Origin: Caldilineaceae bacterium
GTDB taxonomy: Bacteria > Chloroflexota > Anaerolineae > Caldilineales > Caldilineaceae
Assembly (NCBI GenBank): GCA_022824025.1
Contig: JAJEBF010000014.1
Coordinates: forward strand, 496,001-560,000
Reading direction: 5' to 3'
Length of the DNA stretch: 64,000 nucleotides
Both the position numbers and the translations under genes were made by a program. Under the pieces are notes generated by a model, which saw nothing but the letters and a program-made list of their open reading frames with translations, did not search any database and was not told where the DNA came from. Positions 35,811 through 44,007 of the stretch are shown piece after piece; position 1 is the stretch's first letter; each line of letters begins with the position of its first letter.

Positions 35811-37474
35811 CAATAAGCCCAATGCGGCGGATATTTGTCCAGCGTATAGCCGCCGACACTCCGCAGAGGAACAGTCCGGTATAGGCGTCCGTCACCGTCA
35901 TCCAGACTCGCAAGCCCGTCCCTGTGCCCCAACCGCGTAATCATGCTCCACTCTTTCAGCCTCTGGTGGCGGCCATTTGTGTCCCAGAAACACAATCCAT
36001 CGGCCCCCGCCTCATAGTTCTCGATCGCCCGGCGCCGGTATGTCTCCGGCGCCATCGTTCGCGGCATGATCTCAGGGAAGTATTTGACGGTCGAATTCCG
36101 TGTCAGTTCCGCAAAATACCCGACATCGATCTCCTCGTCACGCCAGGGATACGAGACCAGATTGTCGATCAAGCCCTGCTCAACCCATGCCGGAACATCC
36201 AGCCCATAGAACAGATTGCTTTCAGCGTCGTTCAGCACGTGCGCCGAGATCTCAAGCGGGCGACCCCGCGCCTCGCCGATCTCCTGCATCGCCTCCCGCA
36301 ACTCCGCCATGAAGCCAGTCATCACCCTCGCACGGTAGCGAAGGTAGCGCTCGTCGTCCTCCGCCAGCTCTCGCGCGTCGAGCCCAGTCTCACTCTTGAA
36401 CCCTTCAACAAGCGGCGCCTCGTAGAGCAGAAACGGCGCGCCCCGGTTGAAGATCGGGTTGACGCCGTCAATGTCATAGCGCGTCGCCAGCTCCCGGAAA
36501 ACACGCAGCAGCAGCTCTCGCACCTCCGGAAACGCGTAGCTCATACGCGCAATCTCCCGCCCGTCAATGTCCACGCAGCGCCACTCCGGATGCGCCAGGT
36601 AGAAGTCGCCCGTAAAATAATCCTCGAACGGCGGGCAGCACTGAAACGCCTCCATCCGCTGGCTGATGTGGACTTCCAGGCCAACGCTGTGCCCGTACTC
36701 CACGACCGTCTCAACCGTGTCGATGCCCGCCCCAGCCAAAATCTGCATCGACTCGGCGATGTTCCTGTCAACAACTCTCGGAAAATCCCTCGTCCTGCTC
36801 CCGGTCAGACTGCCGATGGCCGAAGGATACGTCAGCACATCGCCTCCCGCCCCCGGGCACCACAACATTTTCTGGAAATCCGTATCTCTGAACGGCTCCA
36901 GCCACTCCCAAATCTCCTCCCTGCTCGTGGGGCGAAAACGCCCAAAATCGCTGAAACCGTCGTTCATGCAGATGAGTCGCCGGGTGCTGCTATCCTCCCG
37001 GTCGGCGATCAGGCTGGCAACCTCCCCGTCGTCGAGTGGCTCAAGCCTGATGTAGGCAACGTACGCTGGCTTTGACAGGCCAGCCGTCTGCTGGCCCACA
37101 ACCAGGTCCTGCCCCGTGAGGTCGGCTGTCTTCCAATACCGCTCATCCAGTGAATAGTTATTGGCAAAACTTCCCCGCTCAGCCTCCCGATTCACCTTGA
37201 CAAAGGCGCTGTCTCCCGTCAACCGAACACGCGCCAGATCCTCGGTCCAGTTGCTCCACAGACCCAGGAAGATCCGATGCCACCCCGATACACCCAGCGG
37301 GACCGTGACCGGCGGGGCCTCCGTTTCCGGTCCCGCGATCAGCATCCTGCCGCTGAATTCTGCTGTCTCATAGGGAACGACCTGCCAGTGATACCTCCGT
37401 CTATCGGAGGATAGGGCGATTTGAGGCAAGCTCTGGCCCAAATCGGTCACGTAGATCGACTCTCTTGCGGACAT
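35810..37474 (-). CDS. Glycoside-hydrolase-like TIM-barrel protein (GHL10/DUF187-like), paralog 2
   Basis: 554 aa from ATG 37474, preceded by GGGAGGAA; the frame opens 20 codons earlier without a better site. It is clearly paralogous to the 29336-31072 protein: YVTDLGQSLPQIALS, VPYETAEFSG, WHRIFLGLWSN, SYAFPEVRELLLRVF, YDIDGVNPIFNRGAPFLLYE, EISAHVLNDAESNLFYGLD and a C-terminal MPRTMAPETYRRRA. The IDGVN/IDGVC strand is where related barrels carry catalytic acids, but here it is followed by Asn-Arg rather than an obvious Glu/Asp pair, so hydrolysis is not certain. It is the first gene of the operon, downstream of a promoter with an overlapping palindrome. Confidence 0.6.
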   Translation of the reverse strand: MSARESIYVTDLGQSLPQIALSSDRRRYHWQVVPYETAEFSGRMLIAGPETEAPPVTVPLGVSGWHRIFLGLWSNWTEDLARVRLTGDSAFVKVNREAERGSFANNYSLDERYWKTADLTGQDLVVGQQTAGLSKPAYVAYIRLEPLDDGEVASLIADREDSSTRRLICMNDGFSDFGRFRPTSREEIWEWLEPFRDTDFQKMLWCPGAGGDVLTYPSAIGSLTGSRTRDFPRVVDRNIAESMQILAGAGIDTVETVVEYGHSVGLEVHISQRMEAFQCCPPFEDYFTGDFYLAHPEWRCVDIDGREIARMSYAFPEVRELLLRVFRELATRYDIDGVNPIFNRGAPFLLYEAPLVEGFKSETGLDARELAEDDERYLRYRARVMTGFMAELREAMQEIGEARGRPLEISAHVLNDAESNLFYGLDVPAWVEQGLIDNLVSYPWRDEEIDVGYFAELTRNSTVKYFPEIMPRTMAPETYRRRAIENYEAGADGLCFWDTNGRHQRLKEWSMITRLGHRDGLASLDDGDGRLYRTVPLRSVGGYTLDKYPPHWAY

Positions 37475-37561
37475 CTGAGGTTCCTCCCAAAAACTGGCCA
37501 ACCGCGCTTGAGGATCCTGAGGGGGACGGCGCAACGACCTTCTCTATCGCCGTCTGAACAG

Positions 37562-37591
37562 AATATAACCGATCTGGCTGTTTCTTCGCAA
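37562..37591 (-). promoter_or_regulatory. Sigma-70-like promoter of the GH-like/importer operon
   Basis: Read on the minus strand: TTGCGA (37591-37586), 18-base spacer, TATATT (37567-37562). The predicted start lies about 80 bases before the ATG at 37474. Confidence 0.6.
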
Positions 37592-37606
37592 CCCGCCTTT
37601 GCGAAG
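37584..37606. promoter_or_regulatory. Palindrome overlapping the -35 box, possible operator
   Basis: Perfect 8-bp arms CTTCGCAA (37584-37591) and TTGCGAAG (37599-37606) with a 7-base spacer. The first arm contains the whole -35 box, so a bound protein would block polymerase. Resemblance of 'ttcgc' to the dispersed repeat is a caution. Confidence 0.5.
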
Positions 37607-37988
37607 CCTGGCGTCCAGTAAACGGACAAAAGACCGCCAACTCAACCGGAGGGACACCCGGGGCCGAGCGTCTCAATTTCTCGCAAACCGCCAGTCAAAA
37701 TCAATTGGAAAAAGGCAATTTGCAAGCTCTCATCGCTCCCGCAAGGGATAGCCGGTTCCCGCCCCAACGCCCGCGGTTCCCAGAACACTTCGCCCGTCTC
37801 TTCGAGTCCCTCCATGGACCCGGGAGGTGTACTTCGCGTTTCTTCGCGCCCCTTCGCGGAAGATCAGCTGTTCTTCTTGCCCCTCCCTGCCCCTCCGTGT
37901 TTCTCCGTGGATCAGAGAGGTGTCCGTCCTCCTTCCGTGTATCTCCGCGGATCAATTGAATCAGCGGCCCTGCGTTGTCCCCGCGCGC
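37607..37988. other. Intergenic region with dispersed repeat, copy 4
   Basis: No gene seen. From about 37790 to 37958 there are four to five diverged repeat units ('ttcgcgccccttcgcggaagatc', 'ccctccgtgtttctccgtgg', 'ccgtgtatctccgcggatc'), making this the longest copy in the window. Confidence 0.6.
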
Positions 37989-39056
37989 TCAATCGAACAC
38001 CAGCACCGACCGCGCCACCTTGCCCGCCTTCATATCGGCAAACGCCTCATTGATCTCATCCAGCGGCCGATAGCGCGAAATCAGCTCGTCCAGCTTAATC
38101 TTCCCCTGCTTGTAGAGATCCAAGATCCACAGAAAATCAACCCGCGGTCGCGCCGCCCCGTGAAAAGCCCCCATCAGCGTCCGGTCCTCGAGCAGATGCC
38201 AGCCTTCCACCGACACATCCTGCCCCGTCGGCTGCACGCCTACCACGACCGCCGTGCCCGTCATTCGCACCGAATCAATCGCCTGCCTCACAATCGACGG
38301 AAAGCCCACGACCTCAAACGCATAGTCCGCGCCCCCGCCCGTAATCTCCTTGATCCGTTGCACCGGATCCTCCTTGGCGCTGTTGACAAAGTGCGTCGCG
38401 CCCATCTGCTCGGCCAGCTCCAGCTTGTAGTCCACCGTATCCACTGCGATGATCTTGCCCGCCGCCGCCAGCACGCCCCCCTGAATGACGTTCAACCCAA
38501 CGCCACCGCAGCCATACACCGCCATCGACGCGCCCGTCTCAACCTGGGCCCTGTTCACAACCGCCCCGATCCCAGTAATCACGCCGCAGCTGATCAAACA
38601 GGCCTGCTCCAACGGCGTGTCATCCGGAACCTTCACGCACGCGTCCGCCAGCGCCAGCGTCTGCTCCACAAAGGTCGGGCGAATATGGTAGATGGGCTCA
38701 CCGTCCTGTTTGTACCGGCTCATCGCTTCCATCCGGTGCGTTTCGCACAGCGCCGGCCGCCCATTCGTACAGTTCCGGCAGCTCCCGCACATCGCATCCA
38801 GCGAAAGAATGATCTTGTCGCCGGGCGCAAAGCCCCGCACGCCCTCGCCAACTGCCCGCACAACGCCCGCCCCCTCATGACCCAACAGCCACGGCAGCCG
38901 CCGCGGCGTCCTGTGGTCCGTAATATAGTGATAGTCGCTGTGGCACACCCCCGCCCCAACAATATCCAACAGCACCTCCCCAAATGCCGGCTCCTCCAAC
39001 TCGACCTCCTTCACCGCCACCGGCGCATGCGCCTCGTACATGATCGCAGCCTTCAT
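37989..39056 (-). CDS. Zinc-dependent alcohol dehydrogenase (class III-like MDR)
   Basis: 355 aa from ATG 39056, preceded by GAGGAGGGA. Catalytic zinc ligands are Cys38 (GVCHSD), His60 with Glu61 (GHEGAGVV), and Cys157 (ISCGVITG). The structural zinc site is Cys90, 93, 96 and 104 (CGSCRNC...C). The coenzyme loop GCGGVG (182-187) and Asp206 at the end of the following strand predict NAD(H) rather than NADP(H). The spacing recalls S-hydroxymethylglutathione- or mycothiol-type dehydrogenases, but the thiol cannot be told from sequence. It oxidises an alcohol or thiol-aldehyde adduct in the cytoplasm. It stands alone on its strand. Confidence 0.92.
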   Translation of the reverse strand: MKAAIMYEAHAPVAVKEVELEEPAFGEVLLDIVGAGVCHSDYHYITDHRTPRRLPWLLGHEGAGVVRAVGEGVRGFAPGDKIILSLDAMCGSCRNCTNGRPALCETHRMEAMSRYKQDGEPIYHIRPTFVEQTLALADACVKVPDDTPLEQACLISCGVITGIGAVVNRAQVETGASMAVYGCGGVGLNVIQGGVLAAAGKIIAVDTVDYKLELAEQMGATHFVNSAKEDPVQRIKEITGGGADYAFEVVGFPSIVRQAIDSVRMTGTAVVVGVQPTGQDVSVEGWHLLEDRTLMGAFHGAARPRVDFLWILDLYKQGKIKLDELISRYRPLDEINEAFADMKAGKVARSVLVFD

Positions 39057-39396
39057 CCTGTCCCTCCTCAAATGCCTTCGTCCTGCCTCAATTCAGTTGT
39101 CTGACCTCTGGCACGAAACCTACTACGAAAGTCGCAAACAGTAAAGCCGCCCCAAAACGCCCCTTCCCCCCCAATGACCCGTCCATTCACCCTCACCAAC
39201 CACCCCCCAGCCCTCCCCGCCCCACCACCAACTGCCCTTCCCCCGCAGTTCCCCCCCGATCAACCGTTATGCCCACCCACCTGCCCGTGCTACAATACGC
39301 CAGGCCCAGCCTCCAGGACGCAGAGCGGAACGCCGCCATACGCCCCAACCTCTTGGCGATGGCACAAGACCCTGCTCTAACCCGCGAGGAACAAAT
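39057..39396. other. Divergent intergenic region with a TACAAT box
   Basis: Between the divergent dehydrogenase and Uma2 genes; C-rich low-complexity sequence in the middle. A TACAAT box at 39291-39296 could serve the Uma2 gene, but no good -35 is visible. No gene seen. Confidence 0.45.
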
Positions 39397-40167
39397 ATGG
39401 AATCAACAGAACGCCTGCAACCGGAAGCGCGCGAACAAGAGGGCGCCGGCCCGGTCCCAAGCCGCAATGGGACCCGGCAGAGGACTCCCTATCGTATTGG
39501 CGATCCAGCCCCCGATGAAGGCCGTCGCGTCTCCAAGCAGGAATACCTCGCCAGATGGTACGAAAACCCTTACCCAGACATCGACATAAGTTACGAGTGG
39601 AACAACGGCATCCTGGAAGCCAAACCCTTGCCCACCCCCCCACAATTGGACCTCTACAACTGGTTCCTTAACCTCCTGCAACGTCACATTGCCACCTTCC
39701 GCAGCGCCGTTCTTATCAATCTGGAAACCGGTTTCGAGCTAAAAATGCCCGACCCAACCCAACCCTCCGGCCAGAAGGAAGCCATTCGCAAACCAGACAT
39801 TGGCGTAATCCTCGACACAAACCCCATTCCCTGGGGCCGTTTCGACCAGCGTCACTACGAAGGAGTCTGCGACCTTGTTGTCGAGGCCGTCTCCGACTCA
39901 ACCGCCGCGGAAGTACTGCGCGACACCCAGGAAAAGAGAGTAGACTACGCGCGCAGCGGCGTAAAGGAGTACTACATTCTCGACCCCAACGGCGAGCACA
40001 TGCGCTTCTATCGCCTCGCCTCCAATAATCGCTATCGGACCATCCCGGAGGACGAAGAAGGAGTGATTCGCTCAGAAGTAATGGAAGGACTGCAGTTCCG
40101 GCTGGAAGATCTGTACCGCAAGCCGGACCTTGAAGAGCTGGCGCTCGACCCCATTTACAACGGCTAG
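39397..40167 (+). CDS. Uma2-family (DUF820, PD-(D/E)XK-like) protein, C-terminal tail lost by frameshift
   Basis: 256 aa with GAGGA upstream of the ATG. Residues about 46-245 are the Uma2 fold: VSKQEYLARWYENP, NNGILEAKPLP, then IRKPDIGVILD (the Asp of the nuclease-like core), LVVEAVSDST (Glu) and KRVDYARSGVKEYYILDP (Lys and Tyr block). Family members resemble restriction-type nucleases, but their biological role is unsettled; they are numerous in Cyanobacteria and Chloroflexota. The frame stops at IYNG followed by TAG. The next 230 bases encode, in another frame, the coiled-coil tail usual for long Uma2 proteins, so the protein is truncated relative to its ancestor. The nuclease-like part is complete. 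Confidence 0.85.
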   Translation: MESTERLQPEAREQEGAGPVPSRNGTRQRTPYRIGDPAPDEGRRVSKQEYLARWYENPYPDIDISYEWNNGILEAKPLPTPPQLDLYNWFLNLLQRHIATFRSAVLINLETGFELKMPDPTQPSGQKEAIRKPDIGVILDTNPIPWGRFDQRHYEGVCDLVVEAVSDSTAAEVLRDTQEKRVDYARSGVKEYYILDPNGEHMRFYRLASNNRYRTIPEDEEGVIRSEVMEGLQFRLEDLYRKPDLEELALDPIYNG

Positions 40168-40397
40168 GTCTGCCGGGTTATCAAATCCTGGCCGACAAGG
40201 CCGCAAGAGAGGCGCTGCGCGCCGAAGGTGAAGCCCAGCGCGCCGACCAGGAGGCCCAGCGCGCCGACGAGGAAGCCCAGCGCGCCGAACGCGAGGCGGC
40301 CGTCCGTCAGCAGGCCGAGGAGCGAGCCGCAGCGACAGAGAGCGAGTTGCTCGAGCTAAGAGCGGAAGTGGAGAAACTGCGCAAAAGGCAGTCGTAG
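40168..40397 (+). pseudogene. Out-of-frame coiled-coil tail of the Uma2 gene
   Basis: From 40170 the shifted frame reads LPGYQILADKAAREALRAEG and continues as Glu/Ala/Arg/Gln heptads (EAQRADQ, EAQRADE, EAQRAER) to RAEVEKLRKRQS and TAG at 40395-40397. The heptads are encoded by three near-identical 21-base units. Removing five bases (TAGGT, 40165-40169) would join it to the preceding gene exactly, giving the full-length Uma2 layout. Confidence 0.75.
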
Positions 40398-40492
40398 AAA
40401 CGCTAACCTTCTGCTACCAGACATTTATTTTCCTCGGGTACACGTGTCCCGGCCGCCGCGCCCACACACCTACCGCTGAAAAAGGAGCCAAA

Positions 40493-41674
40493 ATGGGCAT
40501 CAGCCTCGGAATCGTCGGCCTGGGAGCCTTCGGCAGCTCCTTCGCCGACCTCTTCATGAGCCATCCCCTCGTCGATCGCATCGCCCTCTGCGACCGCGAG
40601 CCTGACCGCATCGCCCGCTTCGCCGACCTTGAGTACTGGCAGAGCAAGTTCAACCCCCGCGACGCCTACTCCTCTCTCGACGACATCTGCGCCAGCGACG
40701 TCGACGCCGTCGCGCTCTTCACCCAGCACTGGCTCCACGCCCCCCAGGCCGTCCAGGCGATGGAATCCGGCAAACACGTCTACTCCGCCGTGCCAATCGT
40801 CACCCTGCCCGACGGCGACGAGATCCTCGACTGGTGCGCACGCCTTGTCGAAACCGCCGAACGCACCGGCCAGCTCTACATGCTCGGCGAAACAACCTAC
40901 TACCGGCCCGAGGCGATCTACTGCCGCCGCAGAGCCGCAGCAGGCGACTTCGGCAGCTTCGTCTACAGCGAGGGCGAGTACCACCACGATGTCGACAGCC
41001 CCGGCAGCAATCTGCGCCGCGTCATCGAACACCGCCTCGCCAGCGCAGCCGGACAAGAGTGGCTGGAGAAGCACCAGACCTACATAGACAGGGGCATTCA
41101 GAATGGCCCTATGCACTACCCAACCCATTCCACCAGCGGACCCATGAGCGTGATGAACGCCCGCGCCAGCAAAGTATGCGCATGGGGCTATGCCAACCGC
41201 ACCAACGACCCCTACTTCAAGGAACAGGGCGACGCCTTCAGCAACGAGACAGCCCTCTTCCAAATGAGTAACGGCTCAACCATGCGCATCTGCGAAACCC
41301 GCGAAATCGGCTTGCGCGGCCGCGAAACTTTCCGTATCTACGGCACACAGGGCAGTTATGAAAACGGCTGCTGGTGCGACAAGGAAAGCAGTACGCCGCT
41401 CTCCGCCGAAGAGATGCGCCAGCCCCTCCCGCCCGAAGTCGAAGACGCATTCCGCGCCGTCAGCCGCACCTCCGAAGTCTACGGCGGCCACGGCGGCTCC
41501 CATCCCTTCCTCGTCCACGAATTCGTCGAAGCGGTAGCCCAGGAGCGCCAGCCCGCCATTCACGTCTGGTCGGCCGTCCGCTACATGGCCGCCGGTGTCA
41601 TCGCCCACAAGTCAGCCCTGCGCGACGGCGAGATCCTGTCCGTCCCCGACTGGGGAGATGGGCCAGCCGGTTGA
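40493..41674 (+). CDS. Gfo/Idh/MocA-family oxidoreductase
   Basis: 393 aa with AAAGGAG just upstream. The Rossmann motif is GIVGLGAFGSSFADLF (residues 6-21), with CDRE at the end of the second strand, then a SGKHVYSAVPI segment (the EKP-type strand, here SAVP without the usual Lys) and a C-terminal alpha/beta substrate domain (GEYHHDVDSPG, GGHGGSHPFLVHEFVEA). The missing Lys of the EKP motif is notable, as it normally helps bind cofactor and catalyse. HPFLVHEF recalls the GH109/Alf-type branch, so a retaining sugar-modifying reaction through bound NAD is possible. Substrate unknown; likely a sugar or inositol derivative. Confidence 0.9.
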   Translation: MGISLGIVGLGAFGSSFADLFMSHPLVDRIALCDREPDRIARFADLEYWQSKFNPRDAYSSLDDICASDVDAVALFTQHWLHAPQAVQAMESGKHVYSAVPIVTLPDGDEILDWCARLVETAERTGQLYMLGETTYYRPEAIYCRRRAAAGDFGSFVYSEGEYHHDVDSPGSNLRRVIEHRLASAAGQEWLEKHQTYIDRGIQNGPMHYPTHSTSGPMSVMNARASKVCAWGYANRTNDPYFKEQGDAFSNETALFQMSNGSTMRICETREIGLRGRETFRIYGTQGSYENGCWCDKESSTPLSAEEMRQPLPPEVEDAFRAVSRTSEVYGGHGGSHPFLVHEFVEAVAQERQPAIHVWSAVRYMAAGVIAHKSALRDGEILSVPDWGDGPAG

Positions 41675-41782
41675 CCGCCGGGCCTTCCCAATCTGCGTCG
41701 CGTGCCCTTAAACCTGCCGCGCCCCCTGCCCTCGAGCGAGCGCCCAGCCCTAGCCTGTCTGACCGCGGCCCCTCGGTCCCCC

Positions 41783-42049
41783 TCAAACCATGTCCGCGAG
41801 CCAGGCCTGGTGCAGCGCCCAATCATCTTCAACCGGATCCCAGCGCAGTTCGAAGGCGCTGGAATCCAACGTCTGGATCAGGAAGCAACGAATCCGCCGC
41901 CCCTCCGTCCTCTCTTCCCACCGCCGGCCGTGAGCGCCAACGTAGTGCCACCTTCCCCGCCATTCGAACGACTTCACCAGCAACTCGCCCGACGGCCGCG
42001 CCGTTACTTTCACCTGGACGGCCTCGTTGACCGCCGTCGCCCGTCTCAT
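41783..42049 (-). CDS. DUF6504-like small protein
   Basis: 88 aa. The translation is compact and basic, with RPSGELLVKSFEWRGRWHYV near the start and an ending of the FELRWDP-x-x-DDWALHQAW type, which I associate with DUF6504 proteins. Its ATG overlaps the stop of the PncC-like gene by four bases (ATGA), so it is translationally coupled to it. Function unknown. Confidence 0.75.
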   Translation of the reverse strand: MRRATAVNEAVQVKVTARPSGELLVKSFEWRGRWHYVGAHGRRWEERTEGRRIRCFLIQTLDSSAFELRWDPVEDDWALHQAWLADMV

Positions 42050-42570
42050 CCCTCTGCCCTGGCCTCCGCATACGAACGCAGCATCTCCAGCGCAAGGGCC
42101 GCGCTCAATAGCTTGTTGCCCCGCCTATCCGCCGGCCAGACCTCCTTCTCCGCCCGGTTGTACCCATCCCGAGCCGCCAGATGCAGGTACACGAGGCCCA
42201 TCGGCTTCTCCGCGGTGCCTCCGGGCCCTGCCACACCAGTTATCGACACCGCCACGTCAGCATCATACGCCTGAAGCGCGCCGTCCGCCATCTGCAGTGC
42301 AACCGCCGCGTTGACCGCCCCTTCGCGTAGCAAAAGCTCGCCCGCCACGCCCAGCAGCCGCTCCTTCGCCGCATAGCTGTAAACGCCCGCGCTCCCCAGA
42401 AACCAGTCCGAGCTGCCCGGTATCTCCGTCATCAAGTGTCCCACCAGCCCGCCAGTGCAGCTTTCCGCCACCGCCGCCCTCAGTCCCGCCTGCTTCAGCG
42501 CGTAACCCGTCTCCTTCGCTAGCCCGGTCAGCGCCTGTTCATCGCTCGGAGTCCTGTTCTGTTCCGTCAT
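42046..42570 (-). CDS. pncC: CinA C-terminal-type nicotinamide-nucleotide amidohydrolase
   Basis: 174 aa from ATG 42570 (MTEQNRTPSDEQ), preceded by AGAGGCG; an ATG ten codons earlier is possible but the domain begins after the chosen one. The active-site motif AESCTGGLVGHLMTEIPGSS (Ser in ESCTGG) and the SAGVYSYAAKERLLGV and SITGVAGPGGT blocks are all present. Members deamidate nicotinamide mononucleotide to nicotinate mononucleotide, salvaging by-products of NAD use. This is the stand-alone form without the N-terminal CinA domain. A TTGGAC/TATAAT promoter lies about 100 bases upstream and the DUF6504 gene is coupled downstream. Confidence 0.92.
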   Translation of the reverse strand: MTEQNRTPSDEQALTGLAKETGYALKQAGLRAAVAESCTGGLVGHLMTEIPGSSDWFLGSAGVYSYAAKERLLGVAGELLLREGAVNAAVALQMADGALQAYDADVAVSITGVAGPGGTAEKPMGLVYLHLAARDGYNRAEKEVWPADRRGNKLLSAALALEMLRSYAEARAEG

Positions 42571-42672
42571 ATCGCCTCTGTTAATAGCTGAATTGGCCAT
42601 CTCTGCAGTTCTGCATTCCCTCTGCTGTGGGGGCAAAGTACCCAATCACTGCCAACAACACTTTCAAGCGCA

Positions 42673-42702
42673 ATTATAGACCGCCCCAATTCCCCCGTCC
42701 AA
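42673..42702 (-). promoter_or_regulatory. Promoter of the pncC-DUF6504 operon
   Basis: On the minus strand TTGGAC (42702-42697), 18-base spacer, perfect TATAAT (42678-42673), about 100 bases before the pncC ATG. Confidence 0.55.
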
Positions 42703-42990
42703 CCACCCCGGACCACACCCCACATAGCCGCCCGGCAGTATCTCCCCCCCGAACACACAAAGCTGTTCTCCGCACTCCTCCGAGGAGAATTAGCTGCCAA
42801 TCGCTGTCCCTATTTTGCCTGCGCCCATCACCCACGATCACAGTTGACAGATCCCAGCGATTCCTGTAATGTCGATAAACAGCACGGAAACGACAGGACA
42901 GCGCCCAGCGCAGCCGTCAACTGCTCCGATTCACGACAATTCCCGGAGCCGTATTCGAAAGAGAAAGCGGGCAACTCTGAGGAGATCTCG
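42703..42990. other. Divergent intergenic region before the coiled-coil protein gene
   Basis: No gene seen. TTGACA at 42844-42849 with TGTAAT at 42865-42870 (15-base spacer) or TAATGT at 42867 (17-base spacer) may be the promoter of the 42991 gene; neither is ideal. Confidence 0.4.
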
Positions 42991-43977
42991 ATGGAACTCC
43001 AGACAAAACAGCCTCCCGAACTCGAATTCAGCATGCCGGAGGTCGAAGAGTCCCTTACCGCCTATCTCTCCGCCATCGGCGGCGCGATCATTGGCCTGCT
43101 CCTCACCCTGCTGGTCCTCGCAATCTGGAACGGCGGCACGCTCAACTTTACCAACGCCTCCAAAGTCAACGCCCTCGAAGCCGGCTTGACGGACGTGGCC
43201 GCCGACGTCGAAATGGTGAATGCTAACTTCGACTCTCTCGGCCAGCGAATCGTCGTCCTCGAACAGGAAGCTGGCGCCGTCGCAGCGCTGCAAAACAGTC
43301 TGGCCGCGCTCGACAACAGCCTCTCCGAACTCGACCGAACGCTCAACGACCAGGGCATTCACCTCGGCGAACTGAATAGCGCCGTTGAAGACCTCCAGGT
43401 AACCAGGCGCAACTTCGACATGTTTACCGCCGCCCTCGCCGACGCGCTGGCCCTGATGGAATCAAGCGCCTCCGATCCGCAGCCGCAGTCCGGCGCCCCT
43501 TCAGAGAGGAGTCAATCCTCACTGCCTTCATCAGAGTTGCCCAGCGCAGACAATGCCGGACCCTCCATCTCGATCCGGACGTCAAATGCCCCGACAGAGA
43601 CCCGGACCCAGCATGCCCCGGCCCTTCCCGAACCTGTTCGGATCGTGGACCAGGATCTCGCTCCCGACGTCCTCCGCATCTATCTCTTCCTCGACGTGAA
43701 CGCCGATGGCGCGCTTGACAGCGACGAAAATCTCATCGCCGGCGCTAACGTGATACTGACTGCCTCCGACGGCAGAACAGTCGCCCCGCAGATCAACGTC
43801 GGGTCCGCCGGAACCCTCTTCGAATCTCTGACCGCCGGCGACTACACCGTAACTGTCGAGGACGTGCAGGGCTACATGCTTGCCAGCCAGAACACCGCCG
43901 CGATCACCGTGGACCCGGAAGCCGGGGCCGGCCAGGCTCTCTATTTCCCTGTCGTAACCACCGCCGTCGACGAATAG
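42991..43977 (+). CDS. Membrane-anchored coiled-coil protein with C-terminal SdrD_B-like beta domain
   Basis: 328 aa from ATG 42991, placed by GAGGAGAT upstream; the frame opens much earlier but without a site. One membrane span (about 27-47) follows a short acidic cytoplasmic tail. Residues about 60-150 form a coiled coil (LQNSLAALDNSLSELDRTLN). A Ser/Pro/Thr-rich linker then leads to a beta domain (about 225-328) with FLDVNADGALDSDENLIAG. That pattern of acidic residues at spaced positions is like the calcium-binding start of SdrD_B/Cna_B-type adhesin domains. It is probably a surface-exposed envelope protein; I recognise no closer family. Confidence 0.75.
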   Translation: MELQTKQPPELEFSMPEVEESLTAYLSAIGGAIIGLLLTLLVLAIWNGGTLNFTNASKVNALEAGLTDVAADVEMVNANFDSLGQRIVVLEQEAGAVAALQNSLAALDNSLSELDRTLNDQGIHLGELNSAVEDLQVTRRNFDMFTAALADALALMESSASDPQPQSGAPSERSQSSLPSSELPSADNAGPSISIRTSNAPTETRTQHAPALPEPVRIVDQDLAPDVLRIYLFLDVNADGALDSDENLIAGANVILTASDGRTVAPQINVGSAGTLFESLTAGDYTVTVEDVQGYMLASQNTAAITVDPEAGAGQALYFPVVTTAVDE

Positions 43978-44007
43978 CCGCAGCCAAAAGCCTTGCCCTG
44001 GCCGCAA

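Noticed and set aside
40231-40295. Tandem 21-base units read as a minisatellite or CRISPR-like array
   Set aside because: They encode coiled-coil heptads of the Uma2 tail and have no spacers, so they are coding repeats.
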